Source: Acarospora socialis (lineage: Eukaryota > Ascomycota > Lecanoromycetes > Acarosporales > Acarosporaceae). Taken from it: a stretch of DNA of 64,000 bases. A program made the position numbers and the translations under genes. The notes beneath the pieces are model-generated. The model was not told the DNA's origin. It saw only the letters and a list, made by a program, of their open reading frames with translations, and did no database searches. The stretch covers positions 3,224,001 through 3,288,000 of the forward strand of contig JAMYGW020000002.1 of assembly GCA_025617375.2 (NCBI GenBank), read 5' to 3'. Positions 45,701-55,077 of the stretch are shown one piece after another (the stretch's first letter is position 1; each line of letters begins with the position of its first letter).

Positions 45701-45715
45701 TGGCTCAAGTAACAT
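42702..45715 (-). CDS. Large alpha/beta-hydrolase (S9-like peptidase or esterase), probably secreted
   Basis: Five exons: 44816-45715, 44315-44762, 44142-44267, 44012-44095 and 42702-43966, giving 940 aa (933 from the second Met, MGARVWKVYI). A hydrophobic N-terminus (YIIYVVLYLQCHIVMA) suggests a signal peptide. The N-terminal ~300 residues form a beta-rich region; the hydrolase domain begins near LPVFLNLHGAGLEAD. Catalytic triad candidates are Ser in GHSNGG (split by an intron), Asp in HGSADDNVP and His in GAGHWFDG. The overall plan matches fungal prolyl-oligopeptidase-like or esterase proteins of ~900 aa that are mostly uncharacterised. Substrate unknown. Introns are 45-53 bp. It shares a 487-bp divergent spacer with the transporter gene. 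Confidence 0.82.
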
Positions 45716-46202
45716 GCCGCTTCAGAGGTCCATACATCGTAGACAGTGTAACCCTGTTTCAGCGTATCGCTGTACGAAGATGTAAGCCGATATGGTGTGC
45801 ATAAAGCTTGCACAAATCATGCATGACTCCCATACTATTTTTAACGTCTTCAACGGAAGAATCTACAATGTCTCATGGCCTTGATGATGCCTCTCGTTAC
45901 CATTATAATAAAATAGCAATACCTCAATTCTACGAAACTTGTGATACTTCTTGAAGATGCTTCTCTCGCAATTCAGCCCCAGTGTAGCATGAGCCGCGCA
46001 TGTTCCGTTCGTACAACCATCCATCAGCGCCTTCAGTTTCTCCGCCGAATAGAGCTTCCATATCCAACTTCCAATCGTCCGGTCTTTCGGCAACTCTCTA
46101 TAGGAGTTGTCCTGCTCTACACATCGCGAGCCGAATGCTGAGTATTTGCGAGCGCTCGGGCGCAACGAGCTCGAAGCTTGAGGCCCAGCCCGCTTACCTA
46201 GC
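45716..46202. promoter_or_regulatory. Divergent promoter, hydrolase / SLY41-like
   Basis: A 487-bp spacer between divergent genes. ORFs crossing it on the minus strand (45863-46600) are shadows of the transporter first exon. Confidence 0.45.
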
Positions 46203-47950
46203 ATGTCAACCATGATCTCGACCAGTACTGAGAGGCGCCTTTCCTCGTCTTCAGGCTCTCGATCCCTTTCCAACAAGCCCATAGGAATACCGTTACCAGG
46301 TCTGTTGGACCATACGTCTGCGTCCGAGGGAGAGCGCCTTGGCCGAAGTTCGGGCAGACGTCCGAGTCCACATGAACCTCCCTTGCTGCACGGAACTTCG
46401 CCGGGTGATGGATCGCAGCTTCGGAACGAGAGTGACTCGCTCTGGGCTGGCAGACAAGGCAATGATATAGTACCCAGGCATGGCAGGCAAAAAAGTCTGA
46501 GTGATGCCTTCAAAACAATACGAACAAGAAGGGCTAGCGTTAGTGCGAATGCCCACGAAATCGCAGACGCGCTGAAAGCTCCAGTATCTGTCAAGCTCAT
46601 TGTATGTGCGGCCTTCGAGCAAGGTCAGAGGAAGGGTTAGACAGCTAACACGGCCCGTAGATACTATGTCTCATATGGTACATGTCGTCGGCCCTCACCA
46701 ACACCTCGTCTAAGTCGATCTTGAATGCCTTCCCAAAACCTATTACCCTTACGCTTATACAATTTGCCTTCGTCTCCACATGGTGCATATTCTTCTCCTA
46801 TCTAGCCCATCTATATCCTCCTCTCAAAACCGCTATTCCCGCGCTCCGGAACGGCATTCGCTACCCTACCCAGGAAGTCATAAACACCACACTACCTCTT
46901 GCACTTTTCCAAATTGGTGGTCATATTCTTAGTTCAACTGCCACATCCAAGATTCCCGTATCCCTTGTTCATACCATCAAAGGTCTCTCGCCTCTCTTCA
47001 CCGTCTTTGCTTACCGATTCATCTTCCACATCCATTACGCGACCGCAACCTACCTCTCACTGGTACCTCTTACACTCGGCGTGGTCCTGGCCTGTTCCGT
47101 GGAGTTTTCAGGGAATCTTTTCGGCATCTTTTGCGCCTTCGGTGGCGCCATCATCTTCGTCACTCAAAACATCTTCTCCAAAAAGCTCTTCAACGAAGCC
47201 GCGCGTGCTGAGGCAGACGGGCAGCTGGCTCGGTCTCGAAAGCTTGATAAGCTGACGTTGCTCTGCTACTGCTCCGGTCTCGCCTTCCTTCTTACCGCAC
47301 CACTCTGGCTTTGGACAGAAGGGTTCGGACTTCTTCGTGATTTCTTCCATGATGGCGCTTTGGAGCTCTCAAACAAAAAGGATGCGCTCGATCACGGGCG
47401 CTTGACATTGGAGTTCGTTTTTAACGGGGTCTTTCATTTCGGACAAAACATTATTGCTTTCGTATTGCTGTCAATGGTCTCACCCGTCACCTACTCAGTT
47501 GCGTCTCTAATAAAACGGGTCTTCGTTATCGTGGTTGCCATCGTCTGGTTCGGCAGTCGAACCACATTCGTGCAAGCGGCAGGCATCGCGTTGACCTTTG
47601 TTGGACTGTACCTCTATGATCGAACGAGCGATGCCGCGAAGGCGGATCGCAGAGCCAAGCTGGATCAATTGAAGAACGAAGGAACATTGCTTCCCTTAGC
47701 AACCGACCACCCACCGGCATGGGGAATTACAAACGGGTCTATCAGTTCTCCGAACCCCACGGCGACCGGCCAACTGTTCCACAACGGTTTCAATGATGGA
47801 CTCAAAGGCGAGAGAAAAGAGCATGCAGGGAGCTCTGTCAGACCACATGGTAACAGCAATGCTGCGGCTTGGCTACCACCCGGCACGAGACAGGAAGAGA
47901 CATGGATCCCAAGAGACACGGGCGCTGGGCATCGAATATCGGTCTCCTGA
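46203..47950 (+). CDS. Triose-phosphate-transporter family protein, SLY41-like
   Basis: Exons 46203-46601 and 46661-47950 (59-bp intron GTATGT...CGTAG) give 562 aa. The cytosolic N-terminus is Ser/Arg-rich; the conserved block NAHEIADALKAPVSVKLI leads into the first helix across the intron (ILCLIWYMSSALTNTSSKSI). About ten hydrophobic segments of the TPT/EamA fold follow, including SLVHTIKGLSPLFTVFAYRF and SPVTYSVASLIKRVFVIVVA. S. cerevisiae SLY41 was isolated as a multicopy suppressor of Ypt1 loss and is an ER/Golgi member of this drug/metabolite transporter superfamily. The ~120-residue tail after the last helix is hydrophilic and poorly conserved. The transported substrate is not deducible. 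Confidence 0.88.
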
Positions 47951-48700
47951 CAGACTTCATAGACAATGGTTGGACTATCGACGGCGTTCAAGAAGGATAT
48001 ACGGCATATGGTTCCATCAAAAGCTACGTGCTTCCGATTGGCCCAAATCTCACAAATGGGTGTCTTTGATAGAACAGTCTTAACTAGTAATCATAATCTA
48101 GATGGTCAAATCAAACGGCCCTGATATAGAAGCTCAGCACGAGAAAGTTCCCTTCGACCAACTTAACCCCTGCTTAAGTATAACTCTTGTAGCCTGACAC
48201 TCAAAACCAGTCCAACACCAAATCTATGGCACGCCGGCAAACACTAATTCTCGGAATCATTGAAAGAAATGTAGCAACCGTCGGTAAGGAACAAGACTTC
48301 ATCGGTCTCCCTCGTCTGCTCCAGCTGCGGCGCCATGTACCGAGGTACATTCGCATCTCGAATCACGTAGCAGAGGAGAATAAGGTGATGATGATCTTGC
48401 ACATAGCGCGCAGTCGTCGTCCAAATCCCCCTACAATATTTCGTGTCCGTAATGAGTATGAAGAAAAGAGTAAAAAGAGGCGGAAAAAACCTCGATATCA
48501 AGACGTTCGAGGCGCTAACTGCGCACGCTAAATTAGCGAGTCTTGGGTTCTAGATGCGGTTAATGAAGTGGGATCGCGCTAGGGTTGCAAGAGCCGAGCT
48601 TTTGAAGGACGTCAGGATTGAGGGCGAATATCAATACGGATTCTCTCACGGCGCTATTTCTGAGTCCGCCCAGGCTGGTCTTTCCTTTCCTTCCGCCAGC
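47951..48700. promoter_or_regulatory. Region upstream of complex I 78 kDa gene
   Basis: Contains the transporter 3' end and the nuo-78 promoter and leader. An ORF at 48226-48531 is basic and domain-free. An upstream ATG at 48554 is in frame with the nuo-78 start but adds sequence unlike a presequence. Confidence 0.4.
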
Positions 48701-51254
48701 ATGTTACGGACACAGCTTGCGAGGTCTGTGACGCGGACAAGGACATTGGTGAGAGGCAACGCGGCGAGAACATTTGTGACAACCCCACGGAGGGGGGCGG
48801 AGGTGCAGCTCACAATAGGTGGGTCTTCCTTAAATGCTTTCGGTTGGCTGGGCGCGTAACTGACTTAGGCTTCTAGATGGCAAGAAGGTCTCGATAGAGG
48901 GTAGGTTATGCTGTGTCCGGCAGAAGAGTGGCGGAACTGACGGTGGCTACAGCTGGGTCGGCGTTGATTCAGGCTTGTGAGAAGGCGGGAGTGACGGTAC
49001 CTAGGTCTGTTAATCCACAGATATTGTAATCTATGGTTGGATAACTGATGGGTCTATAGATACTGCTACCATGAGTAAGTCTCCTACTCGGACAGCAAGA
49101 ACACCACATCGCTAAATGCACACCAGGAAGCTTATGATTGCTGGCAATTGTACGGTGGATATCCTCAGTCTTTCGAAAGGCCCGGCTGATAGGTATATTA
49201 GGTCGGATGTGCTTGGTGGAGGTCGAGCGAGCACCAAAGCCAGTAGCATCATGCGCGTGGCCGGTACAACCAGGGATGGTTGTAAAGACCGATTCACCCC
49301 TCGCACACAAGGCTCGAGAAGGCGTTATGGAATTCTTGCTTGCGAATCACCCGCTGGACTGTCCAATTTGCGATCAAGGAGGCGAATGCGATCTTCAAGA
49401 CCAGTCAATGCGATATGGAACCGACAGAGGGCGATTTCATGAGATTGGTGGCAAACGTTCCGTAGAAGACAAGAATATTGGGCCTTTGATCAAGACTTCG
49501 ATGAACCGATGTATCCATTGCACACGGTGTGTTCGATTTGCCATCGATGTGGCAGGGGCGCCAGAGCTTGGGTCGACTGGCCGTGGCAACGACATGCAAA
49601 TTGGCACTTACCTTGAGAAGAGCCTCGACTCGGAGATGTCGGGCAACGTCATTGACCTTTGCCCTGTTGGTGCTCTACTGTCCAAACCCTACGCTTTCCG
49701 GGCCCGACCGTGGGAATTGCAACACTTCGAGTCCGTCGACGTTCTGGATGGTCTTGGATCGAACATCAGAGTTGATGCGAGAGGATTACAGGTTATGAGG
49801 ATCCTTCCAAGGCTGAACGACGACGTCAACGAAGAGTGGATCAATGACAAGTCACGTTTCGCTTGTGATGGACTCGGAACTCAACGACTCACAACACCAC
49901 TGATCCGAAAGGACGATAAATTTCTCCCAGCATCATGGGAGCAGGCGTTGACGGAGATCGGTAACGCGTACCAGAAGCTTTCACCTAAAGACAACGAGTT
50001 CAAAGCTATTGCCGGCCACCTTGTCGAGACGGAATCATTAGTCGCTATGAAGGATCTAGCAAATAAGCTCGGCTCTGACAATCTCGGACTCGATCAACCC
50101 CAAGGCAGTCAACCACTCGCACACGGTGTAGACGTTCGATCTAACTTTTTATTTAACTCTAAAATATATGGCGTGGAAGAAGCTGACGCCATACTCCTCG
50201 TCGGAACAAACCCGCGACACGAAGCAGCTGGCCTCAATGTACGCATAAGAAAGCAGTGGCTGCGATCCGACCTCGAAATCGGTCTCGTTGGCCAACCGTA
50301 CGAAGGGACTTTCGAAGTCGAGCACCTCGGTACCGACGCTGCCGCACTAAAGAAAGCCCTCTCCGGCGCTTGGGGCAAGAGACTGCAATCCGCGAAACGG
50401 CCCATGATCATCGTCGGCAGCGGCGCCGTTGAGCATCCCGACGCCAAAGCCATATTCGAAACGGTCGGCAGCTTCGTCGACAAGAACGCAGCCAACTTCA
50501 TCACGCCGGACTGGCAAGGGTACAACGTGTTGCAGCGCGCTGCGTCCCGGGCCGGCGCCTACGAAGTCGGCTTCACCACGCCCTCCCCAGCCGTTGCCAA
50601 CACCACGCCGAAAATGATCTGGCTCCTCGGCGCCGACGAGATCTCCGCCTCCGACATCCCGCATGGCGCCTTCGTCGTCTACCAAGGCCACCACGGCGAC
50701 CGCGGCGCCCAGCTCGCCGATGTCATCCTGCCCGGCGCCGCGTACACGGAGAAGAGCGGCACCTACGTCAACACCGAGGGCCGCGTGCAGATGACGCGCG
50801 CCGCGACGTCGCTCCCCGGCGCCGCGCGCGAAGACTGGAAGATCATCCGGGCGGCCAGCGAGTTCCTGGCCGCGCCGTTGCCGTACGACGACGTCGAGGC
50901 CCTGCGGGACCGCATGGCGGAAATCAGCCCGACGTTGCGCGGCTACGATATCGTGGAGCCAACGGCGCTGGGCGCGCTCGGAAAGGTCCAGCTCGTCGAT
51001 CAGAACAAGGGGAGTAAGGCGTCCGGGGAGCCGTTTAGGAGGGTGATTGAGGACTTTTATTTTACGGATGCTATTTCGAGAAGGTATGTTTTTTTGATTT
51101 GCTTGTTTGATGGGTTGTGTGTGGTGAGGTAGGGGCTGATGAGGGGTCTAGTTCTCCAACTATGGCCCGCTGCTCCGCCGCCAAGGCGACGGGCAACCCG
51201 AAAACGAACTTCATGGCCCCTGGAGATCCACAACCGCAGGTCGCGTACGGCTAG
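48701..51254 (+). CDS. nuo-78: NADH:ubiquinone oxidoreductase 78 kDa subunit (NDUFS1/NuoG)
   Basis: Seven exons: 48701-48818, 48877-48900, 48953-49004, 49060-49074, 49127-49149, 49202-51083 and 51152-51254, giving 738 aa. Four very short exons (15-52 bp) all keep frame. An Arg/Thr-rich presequence (MLRTQLARSVTRTRTLVRGN) targets mitochondria. Iron-sulfur ligands are in place: the 2Fe-2S cysteines in [20 protein letters not shown], the 4Fe-4S set in HPLDCPICDQGGEC and the third cluster in NRCIHCTRCVRF. The molybdopterin-oxidoreductase-like C-terminal domain follows. The protein is the largest subunit of the complex I NADH arm. The final exon encodes the conserved ATGNPKTNFMAPGDPQPQV ending. The short fifth exon uses a GTACGG donor. 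Confidence 0.95.
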
Positions 51255-51927
51255 ATCGCACCCTCGAGGGATAGCTAGTGATGGAATCCAACTTTGCGGC
51301 AGGTCTGATGGAGAGCGTTTACTTGCTTCTTGTGTCCTTTCTTCTTTTCTAAGGCGTAACGTTTGTTTCTTTGCGGTCGTGGTAGTTGGTAGCGACAGTG
51401 TATATAGGATGAAACAATGGCACCGGTATTGTACAGACATGAACTAAGGTATTACCCTACGTCTAGATAGTTTACTCTATGAAAGTACCTACTTGAAGTT
51501 CTGCCTACCTTATGCTCGAGTGCACTCCGTGCTTTCCTGTTTGGGGGTGACAGCATGATACAGTTCCAGGTCGTAAATAAATGCCGTGTGGCTGATCACC
51601 AAGACAATGTATGGATGAAGTACTCCGCAAGTCTATACATATCTGTCAATAAACTCCATTTATTTATCTGACAGCTTGCTACGGAGTATGGAGAACTTTA
51701 TACAACACCACTGCTAGGTTAATCTAAAGAATACATTTCGGTGTCTTGATGTATTGGAGTGCTCCCTCGGCATTCATTTACGACCTACCTTAGAATTATA
51801 CACATCGCTCTCGCTAGGTACTTCACACTCTTTAGTGGGAAAGAGCAGCCCAGTATACAAACACAAGTATTTATCCTCTGCGGCGGCCTCGCTTCTCTTC
51901 TCTTTTTCTTTCTTCAAAATATCCAGA
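51255..51927. other. Intergenic region with a MITE copy
   Basis: Contains the nuo-78 3' end, then an element with terminal inverted repeats (51568-51786) that has a relative at 61405-61645, including a TACGGAGTA motif at 51680-51688. Confidence 0.5.
51568..51786. mobile_element. MITE copy A with 19-bp inverted repeats
   Basis: The left end AGGTCGTAAATAAATGCCG and the complement of the right end match at 18 of 19 bases; the element is 219 bp. Related to copy B at 61405-61645 at both ends and near the GTGTCTTGATGT motif close to the right end. No coding capacity. The target duplication is unclear, so the superfamily is not assigned. Confidence 0.65.
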
Positions 51928-52205
51928 ATGCCATCTGTCACAGACTGGATCGTGGCCTTAGCAGCCGTCACTATGGCGATAATGGCAGTTCTGACCCGCA
52001 ACGGTACATGCAAACCCACTCTTCCCTGGAGCAATCGCCCCCCACGGCGACCCTCCTCCGCCCCGCCAATCCTCCCAACCCCAATGATGTCGACGCGGAT
52101 CACGCGTCACTGAGGGAAATTGTTGACCAGCAAAACGAAATGCTCCAAGTGTTGGTAGGTCTGGTCGAGCTCCTGGAGAGTCATTTGAAGCAAACACTGG
52201 ACTAA
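51928..52205 (+). CDS. Doubtful small protein: hydrophobic N-terminus and helical C-terminus in different frames
   Basis: An ATG at 51928 opens MPSVTDWIVALAAVTMAIMA, a membrane-helix-like segment. A second frame, ending at 52205, encodes a Pro-rich linker then an amphipathic helix (LREIVDQQNEMLQVLVGLVE). The two parts look like one small membrane protein with a coiled tail, but they are offset by one base. A 66-bp intron from GTCACT (after residue 13) to CTGGAG near 52030 would join them but remove most of the hydrophobic stretch. It could equally be a recent pseudogene or chance. Confidence 0.3.
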
Positions 52206-52555
52206 CGTGAGGCGCAGAAAAGCCTTCCGGGTCGGGCGATTTTGAGACCCGGACCCTTCGGGGTCCCCAGCAAGCTCGCACCTCATCGTGGTGCTGGGGT
52301 CTAGTAGCCTCTCGGGGTGAAGCTAACGCGAGCATTCGACGGCCATCTCCCTACTCGCACGTCCGCATTCTCGAAATATACCCATCATTATCCAGCTTCA
52401 ATCGGCCATATACAGTAGCGGTCGTGATACCATTGCTTCTTACGATCTTGTCCCAAGCTCACGCAACTGTTGTTGAGCTGATACATGTAGTGCTGCGGAC
52501 CATGCGTTCACAAAGGTATGCATTCAGAAGTCTTCCGTATTGGTTTTCTTTTCAC
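52206..52555. other. Intergenic spacer between convergent reading frames
   Basis: A 350-bp stretch at the F-box gene 3' side. It contains a GC-rich, partly self-complementary run at about 52230-52275 that could fold. No gene seen. Confidence 0.4.
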
Positions 52556-53545
52556 TCAAGGTCGAGTGCCGCGGCTATAATACAGGTCTCGGACGCTCCC
52601 ATGCTCATAGCGGAATTCGCTGCCGCGAAACTGGTTATTCTTCTTGAAATCGAGTATATGACTGCGCCAGTATGGATCCATAGGAGAGATTCCAGACCCA
52701 AGGTCCTGCCAGACATAGAAGATCGCTCGTTTTCCCTGGATTTCGATAACATAATCGGTTGGACACCGAACACATGAATAAACCTCCTGTTGTAAGCCAC
52801 TCCTGTCGCCTGCAACACTGAACGCAAAGCGTAGCGCTGCACGTAAAGGACTTCCAGGGTTGATAGGCTGACCGATAATTAGATGTGGGCAGAATCGGAC
52901 ACCCGCACGTGAAAGTGTATTGAACGAAAGTGGTGCAGCAGCCTCATGGAAGTCAAAGATTGACATCAAGACAAATCTGCCGTGGATGACTACCGGCTCC
53001 GCAGTGAACTCTAGCCTCATCGAGTAAAAGCTTGGAAACGAGGCTGTGAATCTCTGCAGTATACTCGCCCGGTAGCATTGATAGACATCTTTCAGACGGG
53101 TGTACTTGATTGCCAGCTGTACATGGCGATGTGCTATGGCGTAGTACGGATTTAAACGGTGACGGCTCCACATAGTCTCCGGCGCTGGACATGGCTTGTA
53201 ATACTGATTATAGCCTGTGACGGGCAGGTCATTCGGGTCCACAAGGTGTAACGCGCGGCAATGGATGCACAGTCGACGATCAGGCAGGATATCTCCCAGC
53301 GCAGCTAGGAATTCCAGCCGCTCGGCGGCGGAAAGTTCCCTGACGGTCGAGTAGCACTTGGAACGCAGTAGCAACCGTAGGTCTCTGCAGGTTTGGGAGA
53401 AGAGTATCTTCGCGTGCAACGGAAGCTCGTCAAAGATGGCGTAAAGAATATCTAGAGGGGAGTCCAGGAGAGGTGATTTCGGTTCAATAGGTTCTTTATG
53501 ATTTATAACATGTGAGCGTAGTGGGAGGAGCCGATATAGAGCCAT
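52556..53545 (-). CDS. F-box domain protein
   Basis: A single-exon gene of 329 aa. The F-box is at residues ~27-65: LDSPLDILYAIFDELPLHAK followed by LFSQTCRDLRLLLR, matching the LPxE-type helix, loop, helix layout that binds Skp1. A Cys-containing block (LCIHCRALHLVDP) and a beta-rich C-terminal half follow, ending YYSRGTRP. Short F-box proteins with a C-x2-C block after the F-box are an expanded, fast-evolving family in Pezizomycotina; targets are unknown. It probably acts as a substrate adaptor of an SCF ubiquitin ligase. The start MALYRLLPLR is the only Met upstream of the F-box. A palindromic MITE lies 52-135 bp upstream of the ATG. Confidence 0.8.
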   Translation of the reverse strand: MALYRLLPLRSHVINHKEPIEPKSPLLDSPLDILYAIFDELPLHAKILFSQTCRDLRLLLRSKCYSTVRELSAAERLEFLAALGDILPDRRLCIHCRALHLVDPNDLPVTGYNQYYKPCPAPETMWSRHRLNPYYAIAHRHVQLAIKYTRLKDVYQCYRASILQRFTASFPSFYSMRLEFTAEPVVIHGRFVLMSIFDFHEAAAPLSFNTLSRAGVRFCPHLIIGQPINPGSPLRAALRFAFSVAGDRSGLQQEVYSCVRCPTDYVIEIQGKRAIFYVWQDLGSGISPMDPYWRSHILDFKKNNQFRGSEFRYEHGSVRDLYYSRGTRP

Positions 53546-54091
53546 GATGTAAGAGATGTGTATAAGGTAGAAGAGAAGGAGAAACTTGTACTTAAGTACA
53601 GCCAGATGACAGAGCAGGTGAACATTCGGGTGCTTGTTAATGCTTTAGTCATGTTTCACCCGTACTGTCATCTGGCTGTATTGTAATGTGGACAGCCAAC
53701 TGGTTGTCGTTGGATTTGAATGAAGACTGCAAATGCTGTAAGTTCTCTTTTTATAGGGTTAGCATGAATCGAGGTTCTTAGAGGGAGGTGAAGTGGTAGG
53801 TGACTAAGCGAGAGAACTATACTGAGAGGGGAAAGGCCGCCTAAACCGGAGCAGGAATTTCTCTTCACCGAATTGACGTTACCTTAGACTCGCACTGGCT
53901 ACTGCCGCCAAGAGCTAGCCGCATCGAGGTTTCACAACTAGTAAGGTATTCCGAAGCGTGTCAACATCCAAGCAAGGGTTGGACAACTCAACGGCAAAGA
54001 ATCTTTCTGCGCTTCTGCTACGAATGTGGTCAATCCACCGATACGATCATTGAGACGGACACTACGAAGAACGTACGTCTGTGCTTAAACC
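53546..54091. promoter_or_regulatory. Divergent promoter, F-box / ERD2, with a MITE
   Basis: A 546-bp spacer between divergent genes. It carries the 84-bp palindromic element (53597-53680) close to the F-box start. No other repeat seen. Confidence 0.5.
53597..53680. mobile_element. 84-bp TA-flanked palindromic element
   Basis: Perfect 16-bp terminal inverted repeats TACAGCCAGATGACAG extend imperfectly to about 27 bp. Outer TA dinucleotides fit a TA target duplication. It is non-coding and lies within the F-box gene promoter region. The alternative is a simple hairpin or transcription-linked palindrome. Confidence 0.6.
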
Positions 54092-55077
54092 ATGAATATT
54101 TTCAGGTTACTAGGTAAGGGCTTCCGTCGCGCGCGACTGTTCGGGAACTGCGAATTCAATGGGAATCTTCGCTGACCAGCGCCTTTGGGTTTAGGGGACT
54201 TGTCCCATCTTATCTCCATCCTTATCCTGTTGCAAAAGATGAAGTCGTCCAACGTGCGAGCTCGCCCTCCCTTTCCTGCGCGTACCATGCCGGTTGCTGA
54301 AGTCACCTATAGAGCTGCTCAGGCATATCATTCAAGTCGCAAGCACTGTACTTGATGGTCTATGTGACGCGATACGTCGGTAGGTTATTGGGACGCTTTA
54401 CAGCCTCCGTGAAGAACAAAACGTGCTAATCACAGGTTTCTCTGCAGACATATTCTGGACTTTCAGCAGTTCGCCGTACAACACTATCTTCAAGCTCATC
54501 TTCTTGTCGTCCTCCGCCTATACCTGCTACCTCATGCTGAACGAATACAAACCTACCCACGATCCCAACCTCGATACGTTCAAGGTCCAGTACCTCTTAG
54601 GGGGAAGTGCAGCCTTGGCGCTCATCTTCCCGGAAGAATATAAGTTATCGGAGGTATGCAAATACTAGCATTGATAGTCGAGTCGAGTTGGCTCTGATGA
54701 AGCTACTTAGATCCTTTGGGCGTTCTCGATATGGCTGGAATCTGTAGCCATCCTCCCCCAGCTGTTCATGCTCCAGAGGACCGGGGAGGCGGAGACGATA
54801 ACGACACACTACCTCTTCGCTCTTGGGGCTTATCGGGCGTTGTATATTCCGAATTGGATATACCGGTACTTTGCGGAGAACCGTTGGATCTGGGTCCCCG
54901 TGCTCGCGGGCATCGTCCAGACGGTGCTTTATTCAGATTTCTTCTGGATATATTATACAAAGTAAGCTCTGAATATGCCTCCCGGGTTTACAAGAAGTCT
55001 TCGCGAGCGCAGGCGGCTAACCAAGTGGTGGTCGATGCAGAGTCCTCAAGGGAAAGAAGTTTGCCCTTCCTGTATAA
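54092..55077 (+). CDS. erd2: ER lumen protein-retaining receptor (KDEL/HDEL receptor)
   Basis: Six exons: 54092-54113, 54195-54253, 54313-54379, 54436-54653, 54711-54961 and 55041-55077, giving 217 aa, the normal family length. The start [20 protein letters not shown] and the seven-helix plan are typical, with hallmark segments [58 protein letters not shown] and the C-terminal [12 protein letters not shown] with a KGKK-type basic tail used for COPI-mediated retrieval. Erd2 cycles between Golgi and ER returning HDEL/KDEL chaperones. The last exon codes only 12 residues plus one base. Introns are 56-81 bp. Confidence 0.94.

Noticed and set aside
45863-46600. 245-codon minus-strand ORF
   Set aside because: It overlaps the well-supported first exon of the SLY41-like gene on the other strand and has no family features.
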